DNA of 64,000 bases from Agrobacterium vitis (lineage in GTDB: Bacteria > Pseudomonadota > Alphaproteobacteria > Rhizobiales > Rhizobiaceae). Position numbers and translations under genes: made by a program. Position 1 is the stretch's first letter. Each line of letters opens with the position of its first letter. Below, piece by piece: positions 27,674-38,240 of the stretch. The stretch covers positions 581,426-645,425 of the forward strand of contig NZ_CP118261.1 in the NCBI RefSeq assembly GCF_013337045.2. The letters run 5' to 3'. Below the pieces are notes generated by a model. It did no database searches. It was not told the DNA's origin and saw only the letters and a list, made by a program, of their open reading frames with translations.

Positions 27674-28609
27674 ATGGTGGCCCTCTTGCGTTTCTGTCTG
27701 TTTCTCCTCGCGTTTCTTATGACCGGTTCACTGGCGCAGGCCGCCTGCCAGGGGACCTTTCTGACCGAGGACGTCTACAATCCGCCCCTCTGCATTCCGG
27801 CTGCGCCAAAACGGATCGTCACGCTCGACCCGCTGATCACACTTGGAATGCTGATCGAACTCAAGGCGCCTGTCATCGCCACCCCCTATATGGCAATCAC
27901 GGAAAGCGAAGTGCTCGAGGTGGTCAGGGCCGAAAAAATGGTCGATCTCGGCAATCCCAGGGAGCCAAGCCTGGAACGTGTCGCAGCCTTGAAGCCGGAT
28001 CTTATCATCGGTTCTGCGGAGGCTCATTCAGGCATCTTTGAGCAGGCTGCCAAGATTGCACCAACGGTGCTTTTCAAGCACATGGACTGGAAGGTCTATC
28101 TCCAGCGCCTTTCCGAAGTGACCGGTCGTGAAGGTGTGGCAAGGAGTGCCTTGACGGCCTATAATGACCGTGTCTCGGCCATTCGTGAACGCGTGAAAGA
28201 CAAGAAACTCACGGTCTCCACCGTCCGTTTGGCCCCTGATCGGTTTGTCGTGTTTGTCGACGGACCGAACGCCTACGCCCCCTTTGCGGTGCTGCATGAA
28301 GCAGGCGTGAAGCGCACGGCCTATGAGACCGTGACCGACGGCACGATCGTGAAGCGGCCAGACTGGGAGGAACTGGCAAATCTTGATGGCGACGTGCTGC
28401 TCTATGTTTCCGCCAGCGGTTTCGAAAGCGGGCCGGATGACGCGTTGGAAAAGCAGGTAACGGAAAATCCCCTCTGGCAATTGCTGCCCGCTGTTCGCGA
28501 AGGTCGCGCCCATCGGGTCGATCGCGGCCCCTGGCAGAGCTTCTACGGCATCAGTTCGGCAAACCGTATCCTCGACGATGTCGAACGCTTCATCCTGACG
28601 GCCCCATGA
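27674..28609 (+). CDS. Periplasmic ferric-siderophore binding protein (FecB/FhuD family)
   Basis: 311 residues. Signal peptide MVALLRFCLFLLAFLMTGS with cleavage expected after AQA; the Cys that follows lacks a good lipobox, so it is probably soluble in the periplasm. The mature part begins with the family pattern PKRIVTLDPLITLGMLIELKAP and has KPDLIIGSAE. It should carry the ferric siderophore from the receptor to the permease. Its stop overlaps the first permease start (ATGA). Confidence 0.92.
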   Translation: MVALLRFCLFLLAFLMTGSLAQAACQGTFLTEDVYNPPLCIPAAPKRIVTLDPLITLGMLIELKAPVIATPYMAITESEVLEVVRAEKMVDLGNPREPSLERVAALKPDLIIGSAEAHSGIFEQAAKIAPTVLFKHMDWKVYLQRLSEVTGREGVARSALTAYNDRVSAIRERVKDKKLTVSTVRLAPDRFVVFVDGPNAYAPFAVLHEAGVKRTAYETVTDGTIVKRPDWEELANLDGDVLLYVSASGFESGPDDALEKQVTENPLWQLLPAVREGRAHRVDRGPWQSFYGISSANRILDDVERFILTAP

Positions 28610-29634
28610 CCGACCGCACGGCTGGCTATATTGCAGAAACCGATGCTGGACGGATGCTTGCGCTTGCCGCATTGCTCTGTCTGCTCATGCTCGCCACCGT
28701 GTTCGCCATCTCGCTGGGCGCGGCGATGATGCCGCCCGCCAAAGTCATCTCTGCACTCTTCGCATCCGAGACGTCGCGGGATCACCTGATCGTCATGACC
28801 ATTCGCCTGCCACGTGCCCTTGCGGCATTGCTTGCAGGCAGCGCACTGGCTGTCTCCGGTACCATCATGCAGGCAGTGACAAACAATCCCCTCGCCTCAC
28901 CGGACCTGCTGGGCATCAACGCAGGCGCGGCCTTTGCAGTGGTCTCCATCATGGCCATTTTCGGCTCCGGTATCGGCGACATCTACGTTTGGTTTGCTTT
29001 TCTCGGCGCGGCCATCGCGGCGACCATTGTCTATGTGCTGGGCTTGTTGGGAAGGGTGGGGCAATCCCCGCTCAGGCTCGTGCTGGCGGGCGCCATCGTT
29101 GCGACCTTCCTGACCTCTGTGACTACAGTTATGTTGATCTTCGATCAGAGCACTCTTGATGCCGTGCGCCTCTGGACCGCAGGCTCTGTCACGGGGCGAA
29201 ACATCGAGCAAGTCAAGACCGTTGCACCCTATATCATTGCCGGGCTCATCGCTGCCCTGCCCTTTGGCCGTCATCTGACAACAATCAGCCTTGGCGCGGA
29301 TACGTCGCGCGCGCTCGGCCAAAACCAAATCCTCTGGCGCGGCCTATCGGTCGCCGTGGTCATTTTGCTTGCCGGTGGTGCCGTCGCACTTGCCGGACCG
29401 ATTGGCTTCGTCGGGCTTGTCGTGCCCCATGTGGCCAGGATGTGCATCGGCGTTGACTATCGCTGGATCATTCCTTTTTCTGCACTTGGCGGTGCCTTGC
29501 TGGTGATCGTGGCAGATACGGCCGGACGATTGGTGTTTGGCAGCCAGAGCTTTCCGGTCGGTGTCACCATTGCGTTGATCGGCGCGCCGTTTTTCCTCTA
29601 TCTCGCCCGCACACGGCTAAGGGACGGAGCATGA
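28606..29634 (+). CDS. FecCD-family iron-siderophore ABC permease, first subunit
   Basis: 342 residues, very hydrophobic, about 9-10 membrane helices. The FecCD family pattern is clear: IRLPRALAALLAGSALAVSG near residue 65, NPLASPDLLGINAGA, and GPIGFVGLVVPHVAR in the cytoplasmic coupling loop. It pairs with the next gene to make the inner-membrane channel. ATGA overlaps on both sides show tight coupling. Confidence 0.94.
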   Translation: MTDRTAGYIAETDAGRMLALAALLCLLMLATVFAISLGAAMMPPAKVISALFASETSRDHLIVMTIRLPRALAALLAGSALAVSGTIMQAVTNNPLASPDLLGINAGAAFAVVSIMAIFGSGIGDIYVWFAFLGAAIAATIVYVLGLLGRVGQSPLRLVLAGAIVATFLTSVTTVMLIFDQSTLDAVRLWTAGSVTGRNIEQVKTVAPYIIAGLIAALPFGRHLTTISLGADTSRALGQNQILWRGLSVAVVILLAGGAVALAGPIGFVGLVVPHVARMCIGVDYRWIIPFSALGGALLVIVADTAGRLVFGSQSFPVGVTIALIGAPFFLYLARTRLRDGA

Positions 29635-30603
29635 TCCGGCTTGTCTTCGTCCTGATACTTCTGCTCTCAGTTCTCGTCGCAGCAAGTCTCGCCTTTGGCG
29701 ACGTGTCCTTGGGTTGGCGTGAACTCTACGACGTGTTGATGGGCACGGGCCGTGCCCAGTTGCAGAGCGAAATGATTGTTTGGGATCTGCGCCTTCCGCG
29801 CGTTCTTTTGGCGCTCCTCGTTGGCGTAGCACTCGCGCTCGCCGGAACGGTCAGCATTGCCATCATGCGCAATCCGCTTGCTGATCCGGGCGTTCTGGGC
29901 ATCAACAGCGGTGCGGCTGCCGCGGCCATGGCTGTCATTGTGTTGATCAATGATCCGCCTGTGGCGCTTCTGCAAGTGGCGGGCTTTTTGGGTGCCAGCG
30001 CCATGGCCCTTGCCGTCTTTGCGCTCGCCTGGCGCAGCGGCACGTCTTCGCTGCGCATCATCCTGATCGGCATCGGTCTTTCCGCCCTCGCTTCCGCCGG
30101 CACCACCTTCCTGTCAGCCTTCGGCGACATTGGCGACGTTCAGCGGGCGCTGGTATGGTTAGCTGGCAGCGTCTATGACGCCAACATGGTCAAGGTCCGG
30201 TTGCTTGCGCTCTGGCTCATCGTGCCAATCGCACTCACCCTTCTCGCCGCGCGGGAACTCGACCTCATCCGCTTCGGTGACAATAGTGCAAGGAGCCTCG
30301 GCCAGCCCGTCGATCGCATACGGGGCCTGATGATCCTGCTAGTGACCGTACTCTCTGGTGCCGCCATTGCCGTGTCCGGTCTCATCGGCTTTGTCGGCCT
30401 TGTCGCGCCACATATCGCGCGTCGGCTGGCAGGAGTGTCCCACGCTCGGATGCTTCCTGTCGCTGCCCTTGTTGGTGCCTGTCTGGTTGTCGCCGCAGAT
30501 CTCATCGGTCGTGTCATCCTGCCTCCGGTGCAGATCCCCGCCGGAATCGTAACCGGGTTCGTGGGTGCTCCCTTCTTTGGCTATATTCTCTGGAGACGTC
30601 GCC

Positions 30604-30614
<11 letters not shown>
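29631..30614 (+). CDS. FecCD-family iron-siderophore ABC permease, second subunit
   Basis: 327 residues, about 9-10 membrane helices. Motifs LRLPRVLLALLVGVALALAG, NPLADPGVLGINSGA and GLIGFVGLVAPHIAR match the family and the partner upstream. Heterodimeric channel with the previous gene product. It overlaps the ATPase gene by 11 bases. Confidence 0.94.
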
Positions 30615-31398
<784 letters not shown>

Positions 31399-31692
31399 AG
31401 CAGCCTTCTCTGAGGCCGCAAGGAATGTCACCAAAATATCACACTTCTTGCTATTTTTGATAAGACCCGGTTTGCTTTGCCACCAGCAGGTGAAGGCGAT
31501 CAGACGGATTCAGACAAGGAAATCAGACACAAAGATGAGTTTTAAAGTCTTCTTTTATCTCGCCGTAATAGAATGAAGCCCCATATTTCTAAAGCATTGC
31601 ACTTGCACGTCTTTTCGGGATTGTCTAGCCATTCCCCATGACGGTTCAGCCGCGTCTATTCTGACCTACCGTCCGCTGGGAACCATGTGCAG
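31399..31692. other. Intergenic region upstream of the ECF sigma factor gene
   Basis: Nearly 300 AT-rich bases with no credible gene. It must carry the promoter of the sigma factor gene and probably an iron-responsive site, but I find no TGA-N9-TCA box and no clear -35/-10 pair. No good terminator hairpin follows the ATPase gene. Confidence 0.5.
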
Positions 31693-32235
31693 ATGTCGAG
31701 ATCTTCCTCCTCGTCCCTTGTCTGGGACACCGTTGACAGCAGCGAGTTGCTCAATCGAGCCATGGAAGCACACTATGCTGATATCACCAATGCGGTGCGC
31801 CGACGGGGACACCCAAGCTCAACGGCCCGCGACGTCGTGCACGATCTTTATGTGAAGCTCGCCGCCAAACCAGAGGTTCTGCTGAACAAGCGGTCGATCA
31901 AGGCCTTTCTCTGCCGCGCCGCCATCAATCTCGGCATTGACCGCCAACGCCGGGAAACGAAGGAAACCCGGCTGTTCTCAGGATCGGAGCGGGAGGCCCT
32001 CTCGGCGCCAAGTACCGGGCACGCGCCGGACCACGGTCTGGAAATAGAAGCGCGGCTTGCAGCCCTTCGCGAAGCGATTGCGGAACTGCCAGAGAGGCGA
32101 CGTGTCGTCTTCATTCTTCATCGCCTCCATCATCTGACACCAGACCAGATCAGCACCAGGCTCAACATCTCAAGGAACATGGTCGACCGGCACCTACGGC
32201 GTGCGTTTGCCCATTGCCTTGACCGGATTCTTTAG
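31693..32235 (+). CDS. fecI: FecI-type ECF sigma factor
   Basis: 180 residues, typical ECF length. Region 2 spans about residues 10-80 (ARDVVHDLYVKLAAKPE, then SIKAFLCRAAINLGIDRQRR) and region 4 about 120-175 (AELPERRRVVFILHRLHHLT, then ISRNMVDRHLRRAFAHCL, the helix-turn-helix). A FecR gene and an STN-bearing receptor are nearby, which marks the iron-starvation branch. It should direct transcription of the receptor and transport genes when the siderophore is sensed. The start may be the ATG at 31693 or the GTG at 31687. Confidence 0.93.
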   Translation: MSRSSSSSLVWDTVDSSELLNRAMEAHYADITNAVRRRGHPSSTARDVVHDLYVKLAAKPEVLLNKRSIKAFLCRAAINLGIDRQRRETKETRLFSGSEREALSAPSTGHAPDHGLEIEARLAALREAIAELPERRRVVFILHRLHHLTPDQISTRLNISRNMVDRHLRRAFAHCLDRIL

Positions 32236-32290
32236 AGTCAGTCAGGTTCAAATTGAACCAGACAGACTCTCGTTTCTTTTGTTTTGGTTT
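32235..32290 (+). terminator. Near-palindrome and T-rich tract after the sigma factor gene; copy B
   Basis: GAGTCAGTCAGGTTCAA and TTGAACCAGACAGACTC form 17-bp arms with two mismatches around a single central base, followed by TCGTTTCTTTTGTTTTGG. This fits a terminator. It shares a 37-base sequence with the site at 25061-25097. Confidence 0.6.
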
Positions 32291-32564
32291 GTCTTTTCGG
32301 GAAGACCGGTGACCACCTGTCCCTGACAAACTCTTGATCCCCAAAGAATCCCGTATCATGAACGCAGAACGGTCACATCCTTGCGATTGGACAGTTGTCA
32401 GTGTCCTAAACCGTGGATGTCAAACGTCTACTGTATACTGCCTTAAAGCGGAATCGATTTAAGGCGAAAATTATGCAGCGGATATAAAGCGCTACAGCGA
32501 ACCTTTGTGCGCCATATATGGCGTATGACACTGTAGAGGTCGTAGGATGCGTCCGGAGTAAACT
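32272..32564. promoter_or_regulatory. Intergenic region between the sigma factor and FecR genes
   Basis: About 300 bases with no gene. An inverted repeat GCCTTAAA/TTTAAGGC with a 10-base loop lies at 32440-32465; its AAAGCGGAATCGATTT core resembles short palindromes scattered through rhizobial intergenic DNA. FecR therefore probably has its own promoter. A GGAG ribosome site precedes the FecR start. Confidence 0.45.
32440..32465. repeat. Inverted repeat with AAAGCGGAATCGATTT core
   Basis: 8-bp perfect arms GCCTTAAA (32440-32447) and TTTAAGGC (32458-32465). It may be an operator or a member of a dispersed rhizobial palindrome family; only a genome-wide count can tell. Confidence 0.5.
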
Positions 32565-33524
32565 ATGTCGGTCAAGGAATCGAGTGACAGTCAGAAAAGA
32601 CGAAACCGCGAGGCGGCCGACTGGCTTTTGCGCAACGGTGACCCAAACCAATCGCCGGACGACCGGGCTCTCTTTGAGACATGGCTGAAGCGCGACCCGG
32701 AAAACTGTCGGACCTACAGGGCAGCCGAGTTTCTGATGGGCGACGCCAGCCGCGCGATTCAGTCCGATCCTGCTCTGGCCAATATCGACATGCGCCCCCG
32801 CAACCTGGCCAAGCCGATCATCGCAACACTGTTGGTGGCAGCCCTTGCAACCGGCGCCTTCTTCGCACTCGATGGGCCGCTGCGCATTCAAGCGGACATG
32901 ATCGCCGGTACCGACGAAACCCCCGTTCGTACACTGGAGGATGGTTCCATTGTCCAGCTCAATGCCTCCTCGGCAATTGCCGTGGATTTTACCGAGGGTC
33001 ACCGCATCATCCGCCTCCTGCGGGGCCAAGCGTTCTTTCAGGTCGCTCATGCGCCTGAACGACCTTTCACGGTTGTGGCTGGTGAGACAAAGGTGGTCGC
33101 ACTCGGCACAGCGTTCGATGTTCGCTACGGCAAAGAGGATACCGAGGTGACAGTCACGGAGAATGCGGTGCAGCTTGAGCGCGATGGCGCGCACGCAGCC
33201 TCTCTGCGGGTGAACGAAGGCGAGCAGGCGGTCTACGATTACGCCAGGAAAACGACAGACGTGACACCAGTCGACGGCCTCGTCGCTCTCGCATGGAGGC
33301 GCGGACAAATCGCCGTGGACAACGCGCCTCTTTCCTATGTCGTTGAGGAAATGAACCGGCATTTCCGAGGCCGCATCGTCATTGCGAGCTCAGCGCTGGC
33401 ACGTCGTCGTGTCAGCGGCACGATCAAGATTGCGGATACCAAAGACGCGCTTGCCTTCCTTAAAAAGGCGCTTGGCTTGGACGCCACACGTTTAGGTCCC
33501 TTGATCGTTATCCATCAGTCATAA
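32565..33524 (+). CDS. fecR: FecR-family transmembrane anti-sigma regulator
   Basis: 319 residues. The N-terminal cytoplasmic part carries the DUF4880-like pattern (REAADWLLRNGDPNQSPDDR and FETWLKRDP), followed by one membrane helix near 83-105 (PIIATLLVAALATGAFFAL). The periplasmic FecR domain has TLEDGSIVQLNASSAIAVDF and GQAFFQV, and the C-terminus ends in an STN-like fold. It relays the signal from the receptor in the outer membrane to the sigma factor. Separated from the sigma gene by 329 bases rather than overlapping it, which is less common. Confidence 0.93.
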   Translation: MSVKESSDSQKRRNREAADWLLRNGDPNQSPDDRALFETWLKRDPENCRTYRAAEFLMGDASRAIQSDPALANIDMRPRNLAKPIIATLLVAALATGAFFALDGPLRIQADMIAGTDETPVRTLEDGSIVQLNASSAIAVDFTEGHRIIRLLRGQAFFQVAHAPERPFTVVAGETKVVALGTAFDVRYGKEDTEVTVTENAVQLERDGAHAASLRVNEGEQAVYDYARKTTDVTPVDGLVALAWRRGQIAVDNAPLSYVVEEMNRHFRGRIVIASSALARRRVSGTIKIADTKDALAFLKKALGLDATRLGPLIVIHQS

Positions 33525-33639
33525 TATCCGCAGAACTCTGTTCATCACTGCTGTTCATAAACACTCTGGTTGACTTGCCTCCGCTTTGACATGGGGCCGC
33601 GGAACGCCTGTTCCCATTTTCCGGTCAGATGTTGCAAGT

Positions 33640-36600
33640 CTACGAACTCAGTCCGAACCTCGCTTTAAGCCAGACGAGAAGGTCATCTAAAAATGTGAAC
33701 ACCACTGGGATGACCAGGAGGCTCAAGAAGGTTGAGGTCAACAACCCGCCAATCACGACAATGCCCATCGGCTGACGAAAGCTCGAATCGCCAGCGACGA
33801 GGCTGAGCGCTGCTGGTGCCATGCCGCCAGCCATGGCGATTGTGGTCATAATGATCGGACGCGCACGTTTGTGACACGCATCGACAAGGGCATCGTAGCG
33901 AGACATGCCTCCTCGGCGTGCCTCAATCGCATACTCCACGAGCAGAATGGAGTTTTTGGAGACGATTCCGATCAAAAGGAGCAGACCAATCACCGCAGGC
34001 ATCGAGAAGCTGGTGCCGGTGAGCACAAGCGGCAGCATAGCCCCGCCAAGCGCCAGCGGAATTGCCATCAGGATTGTGACCGGCTGCAGGAAATCATGGA
34101 AGAGGAGAACAAGAACGGCGTAGATGCAGAAGATGCCAACGGCTATCGCTGTCGCAAAACTGTTGAACAACTCAGTTTGGCGCTTCAATTCGCCCTGTTC
34201 GACAAATTTTACGCCTTGTGGCAAGTTTCTATAGCCTGGCAATTGGGCGGCCTCAGCGGTGACTTCGGACAGGCTCCTGCCATTCAGCTCAATGGTGAGT
34301 GTGACATTGCGTGATCGGTCGAGCCGATTGATTTCGCTTGGGCTGGACCCAATTGAAATATCAGCAATTGCCCCAAGGGCAACATTGCCAGCGCTGCCCT
34401 CAACCGGGATAAGAGATATTGCGTCCAGTGACTGGCGATTTGTTGTGTCCAGCATGACCCGGATATTGATCTGACGTTCTGGAAGATTAAGCTTGGACAG
34501 CGCGGTATCATACGCTCCTGCCGTCGCCACGCGAATAGCCTGAGCAATCGCCTTGGACGTCACGCCCAAGGACGCGGCTTTCGCCAAATCCGGTTTGATG
34601 ATGATCTCTGGCGACTGCATGGCAGCAGAGGATGTCACGTTGCCAATGCCTGACAATGTGCGCAGACCCGTCTCGAGGCTAGCGGCTGCCTTTTCCAAAA
34701 TTTCGGAATCATCCCCTGACAAGGTGAGCGTGAGCTCCGTGCCATTGCCACCAGTGCCTGTTTCGAGGCGCAGGCCCGGCACTTTTTCCAAAGCTTTTCG
34801 TAAATCGGCTTCGATTTGTGACTGCTTGACATCGCGCTCGCCAATCGGTGTCAGGTTGACAACAATCGTGGCACTGTTGGTGCTGGATGTTGTGGTGCTG
34901 CTTGCACCTCCTCCGGTGGAGGCTGTCCCTGTTGCTTGAAACACCGAGGTAACATGATCAACCTTGGCGATGATCTCGGACGCCTTTCGAGACGCTTCGT
35001 CCGTTGTCTCAATCGTCGATCCCGTCGGCGTCGTGATGGTGACCTTGGTTTGCGCATCATCAGATGCCGGAAAAAAGCCGGTCGACAAATGGCTCAGAAG
35101 CAGAAGCGTGAATGCCAAAAATCCGACAGTCCCCAGCACCGGTATCCAGCGACGCCGGAGCGCCCCTTTTACGAGCCAGAGATAGGACCGCATCAAACGA
35201 CCGTCTTCTTTTTCTTCTGTACTGCCTGGCTTTAATATGTAAGCCGCCATCATCGGCGTGACCAATCGCGCGACCAGAAGAGAAGCAAGAACAGCCACTG
35301 AGGCCGTGATGCCGAATTGCTTGAAGATGATGCCAACCACCCCGCCCATGAAGGCGGTCGGCAAAAACACGGCGACCAATGTGAAGGTTGTGGCGATAAC
35401 CGCCAAGCCGATCTCGTTTGCCGCTTCCATGGCAGCATCGAAGGGGCTTTTTCCCATTCTCAGGTGTCGCTCGATATTCTCGATTTCGACGATCGCATCA
35501 TCGACAAGAATACCGACGACCAGGGACAGCGCCAACAGCGTGATCGTGTTCAGCGTGTAGCCACAAAAATACATGGCAAGGAATGTCGGTATAATCGACA
35601 GCGGCAGAGCGACCGCCGCCAGAAGTGTTGCACGCCAATCGCGCAGGAACATCCAGACCACCAAGACTGCGATGACCGCACCCTCGTAGATCATGTCCAT
35701 GGACGATTCATAATTTTGCTCGGTCGGAACAATGGTGTTGTAGGCTTCCTCGATCGTCACCTGCGGATTGGCCGCAGCAAAGGCCTTCATTGCTGTACGG
35801 ACATCATCGGTGACGGCGATATCGGAATAGCCCTTCGACCTTTTAATCTGCGCGGCAATGACGGGTTTGCCATTGAGATAGGCAAGCGAGGTCAAATCGC
35901 TTTGGGAATCGGTTACTGTGCCGAGTTCGTCCAGCCTGACCCAACTGCCCTTTGGCAGTGGGACAGGCATTGCGCGCAGTTCATCGGCAGTTTCTGCCGC
36001 AACCACGGTACGCACAGACTGGCTTTCACCGCCAATTCGTCCTTTGCCGCCAGACAGATAGGTTTGCACGGCTTCAAGCTGGGTGTTCACGTCATTGGCG
36101 GTCAATCCCAGGCTGTCGAGCATGTTAGAGTTGAGTTCTACCCTGATCTCCCGATCGATGCCGCCCAAACGGCCAACTTCACCCACGCCTTTGACAGCCA
36201 TCAGTGCTTTTGACATGTCGTTATCGATAAACCACGACAGTTCTGCATCGTCCAGTTTGTCGGAATGCACCACGAAGGTAATCAGCGGAGAAGAATTCAA
36301 CGATTGCTTTGAGACCGTTGGATCATCCATATCTTGTGGCAGGTCGCTTTTTGCTTGATCGACAGCGCTTTTGACCTCGTCCAATGCGGCTTGCGTGTCT
36401 TTCCCAACCTCAAAAGCGACTGAAATGCTTACTGAGCCGTCCGTGATCGTCGTGGTCACTGAATCCAGCTTGCTCAGGCCGGTCAGTTTGTCCTCGATCT
36501 TCCGGGCGACTTCCGTTTCAAGCTGGGCTGCTGCCGCCCCGTCCAGCGTCGCGCTGATATTGATGGTTGGAAGATCCATATCCGGGAAGTTTTGGATGTC

Positions 36601-36696
36601 GAGACGATTGAACGCCCAAAGGCCGCAGGCCGTCAACAATGCAAAAAGCAGCAACGGCGGGACGGGGTTGCGAATAGACCAAGAGGAGAAATTCAC
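33640..36696 (-). CDS. RND-family inner-membrane efflux pump (AcrB/HAE1 type)
   Basis: 1018 residues, full length. N-terminal helix (PVPPLLLFALLTACGLWAFN), porter domain with FPDMDLPTI, the helix 4 pair of Asp in LVVGILVDDAIVEIENIERH, and a second half repeating the layout (IGLLLLIGIVSKNSILLVEY). The start is a GTG that overlaps the stop of the adaptor gene (GTGA), so it is the second gene of the operon. It uses the proton gradient to expel hydrophobic or amphiphilic compounds. No outer-membrane channel gene is nearby. The siderophore cluster next to it has no exporter in view, so a role in siderophore export is possible but unproven. Confidence 0.94.
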   Translation of the reverse strand: MNFSSWSIRNPVPPLLLFALLTACGLWAFNRLDIQNFPDMDLPTINISATLDGAAAAQLETEVARKIEDKLTGLSKLDSVTTTITDGSVSISVAFEVGKDTQAALDEVKSAVDQAKSDLPQDMDDPTVSKQSLNSSPLITFVVHSDKLDDAELSWFIDNDMSKALMAVKGVGEVGRLGGIDREIRVELNSNMLDSLGLTANDVNTQLEAVQTYLSGGKGRIGGESQSVRTVVAAETADELRAMPVPLPKGSWVRLDELGTVTDSQSDLTSLAYLNGKPVIAAQIKRSKGYSDIAVTDDVRTAMKAFAAANPQVTIEEAYNTIVPTEQNYESSMDMIYEGAVIAVLVVWMFLRDWRATLLAAVALPLSIIPTFLAMYFCGYTLNTITLLALSLVVGILVDDAIVEIENIERHLRMGKSPFDAAMEAANEIGLAVIATTFTLVAVFLPTAFMGGVVGIIFKQFGITASVAVLASLLVARLVTPMMAAYILKPGSTEEKEDGRLMRSYLWLVKGALRRRWIPVLGTVGFLAFTLLLLSHLSTGFFPASDDAQTKVTITTPTGSTIETTDEASRKASEIIAKVDHVTSVFQATGTASTGGGASSTTTSSTNSATIVVNLTPIGERDVKQSQIEADLRKALEKVPGLRLETGTGGNGTELTLTLSGDDSEILEKAAASLETGLRTLSGIGNVTSSAAMQSPEIIIKPDLAKAASLGVTSKAIAQAIRVATAGAYDTALSKLNLPERQINIRVMLDTTNRQSLDAISLIPVEGSAGNVALGAIADISIGSSPSEINRLDRSRNVTLTIELNGRSLSEVTAEAAQLPGYRNLPQGVKFVEQGELKRQTELFNSFATAIAVGIFCIYAVLVLLFHDFLQPVTILMAIPLALGGAMLPLVLTGTSFSMPAVIGLLLLIGIVSKNSILLVEYAIEARRGGMSRYDALVDACHKRARPIIMTTIAMAGGMAPAALSLVAGDSSFRQPMGIVVIGGLLTSTFLSLLVIPVVFTFLDDLLVWLKARFGLSS

Positions 36697-37823
36697 TTCG
36701 ATTCCTCCTTCGTCACGGCATCATTGTTGTCTACAACGTGGACAATAGAGCCGTCTGCCAGGAATACACCGCCTGACGCCACAACGTCTTCGGTCTTCTC
36801 AATTCCTGAAGTTATTTCGACGCGATCATCCTGCCGCCGTCCAAGCTTTACCCGCTTGCGTGTCACCGTTTTTTTGTCTGCCGAGTTCAAAACGAACACA
36901 TATGAGAAGCCGTCCTTGAGAATGACGGCCGCGGCGGGCACGGTGAGCGCATCCATGTGGTTGAATTCAAAGTAACCGCTGGCCAGAACGCCGATTTTTG
37001 GTGCTTCAATCCCTTGAGTGGGTTGCAGCGTCACATAGACGATCACGCGACCATTGTCGGTTGACATCGAAGGTGCCACCATCCTGACCTCACCGTGCGC
37101 ATCGCCACGCGGCGTTGGGATGACGGCTTTTGTTCCGACCTTGACATCAGCCAGCCGATTAAATGGCAATTCTGCCTTCCATTCGATACGATTTTGCCGG
37201 ATCAGCTTGAACAACTCGCCACCGGCGGTGACGACATCTCCAAGAGATGCGGAGCGTTCGGATATAACCCCGTCGTCCACTGCGTAAACCTTGGTCCTGT
37301 CCAAGGTGAGTTGGGACGATGCCAACGCAGCCCGCGCCGAAAAGAGGGAGGCTTTGGCTTTACGCTCGGTAATCAGATATTCTTTTATTTGTTGGCTTGA
37401 TAATGCGCCAGAACTCGTCAATCCTCGGGCGCGGTCACCATTCGCTATTGCTTGATCAAGATCGGCTTCCGCTTTTTCAACATTCGCCTGTTGTTGCTCC
37501 AGGTCAGCTTGGGCAGATTCCGGCGCAAACTGCACCAGCAAATCGCCCTTTTTCACGTATGAACCAACATCTGCTTTAACATCGGTGACCTTCATACCGC
37601 TGGTTTCTGCTGCGATTGTCGCTTCATGCCAGGCGGCAAGACGACCACTTGCGGGGATAATCACGGGCCAAAGCAAAACCTCCGGCTTGACCAAGCTCAC
37701 GCTCAGTGCGGCTGCTTGATCCGTCTTTTGTTCACTATCCTGGCTTCGGGCAGCGAAGGTGACCATGACAAAGGACCCCATGGCGAGGATCGCCGCGAGA
37801 GAGCGGATAGAAAATTTGCTCAT
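36693..37823 (-). CDS. RND efflux periplasmic adaptor (membrane fusion protein)
   Basis: 376 residues. A signal peptide (FSIRSLAAILAMGSFVMVTFA), then the lipoyl halves (GRLAAWHEATIAAETSGMKV and DVGSYVKKGDLLVQF), a coiled-coil hairpin of about 90 residues (ESAQADLEQQQANVEKAEAD) and the beta-barrel part. It joins the pump to an outer-membrane channel. The start at 37823 overlaps the stop of a small upstream frame (TGATG); the frame itself is open to 37904. Confidence 0.92.
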   Translation of the reverse strand: MSKFSIRSLAAILAMGSFVMVTFAARSQDSEQKTDQAAALSVSLVKPEVLLWPVIIPASGRLAAWHEATIAAETSGMKVTDVKADVGSYVKKGDLLVQFAPESAQADLEQQQANVEKAEADLDQAIANGDRARGLTSSGALSSQQIKEYLITERKAKASLFSARAALASSQLTLDRTKVYAVDDGVISERSASLGDVVTAGGELFKLIRQNRIEWKAELPFNRLADVKVGTKAVIPTPRGDAHGEVRMVAPSMSTDNGRVIVYVTLQPTQGIEAPKIGVLASGYFEFNHMDALTVPAAAVILKDGFSYVFVLNSADKKTVTRKRVKLGRRQDDRVEITSGIEKTEDVVASGGVFLADGSIVHVVDNNDAVTKEESK

Positions 37824-38179
37824 CAATAAATTCCCATTGCAGAGGTCGGCGTACCCACAAGGGCGATGCATTCGCCTCCCGGAGACGTGCGGGGTGCGAC
37901 CCAAGAGCGGACGATGTCGCGCTTGATTTCAATGAAGGTGATAGCAGGAGGGCACGCATCGCTATGTGGTGCGTTCACTCGAAAGCACGCCGTATTAACG
38001 TCGATAGCAGTCGCCCAAAAATCAGGCGTTATCGCAATATCAGAATCCACAATAGCGTCGTCACTCAACTGCTTGTCCGAAAGACTTTCGCGTCCCTTCA
38101 AACTTAGCAATGCCGTGGTGGCGAAGATCGATATGGACTTGATAATGGTACTCCGCTTGAATTGGTGGTGCCCTAGCAT
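37823..38179 (-). CDS. Possible small leader protein of the RND operon, unknown
   Basis: 118 codons, not recognised. The frame ends in TGATG, sharing bases with the adaptor start, which is the arrangement expected of a co-translated gene. It has a moderately hydrophobic N-terminal segment (IISIFATTALLSL-like region) and several Cys. There is no good ribosome site, and an equally long frame exists on the other strand, so it may be chance. Confidence 0.35.
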   Translation of the reverse strand: MLGHHQFKRSTIIKSISIFATTALLSLKGRESLSDKQLSDDAIVDSDIAITPDFWATAIDVNTACFRVNAPHSDACPPAITFIEIKRDIVRSWVAPRTSPGGECIALVGTPTSAMGIY

Positions 38180-38220
38180 TCGGGCGCACTATAAGCATCT
38201 TCGTGTTAATGTCAGTTAAG

Positions 38221-38240
38221 AATATGTAAAAATATGTAAA
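38221..38240. promoter_or_regulatory. Tandem direct repeat AATATGTAAA x2 upstream of the RND operon
   Basis: Two perfect adjacent 10-bp copies lie about 40 bases upstream of the first start codon of the minus-strand RND operon. Head-to-tail 10-bp repeats are the usual binding form of OmpR/PhoB-family response regulators. No such regulator gene is in the window. Confidence 0.4.

Noticed and set aside
35317..36213. 298-codon open frame on the plus strand
   Set aside because: Antisense to the RND pump gene, which is clearly coding; composition is unlike a protein.
37866..38219. 117-codon plus-strand frame
   Set aside because: Overlaps the minus-strand leader frame, which at least ends in TGATG on the adaptor start; nothing supports the plus-strand version.
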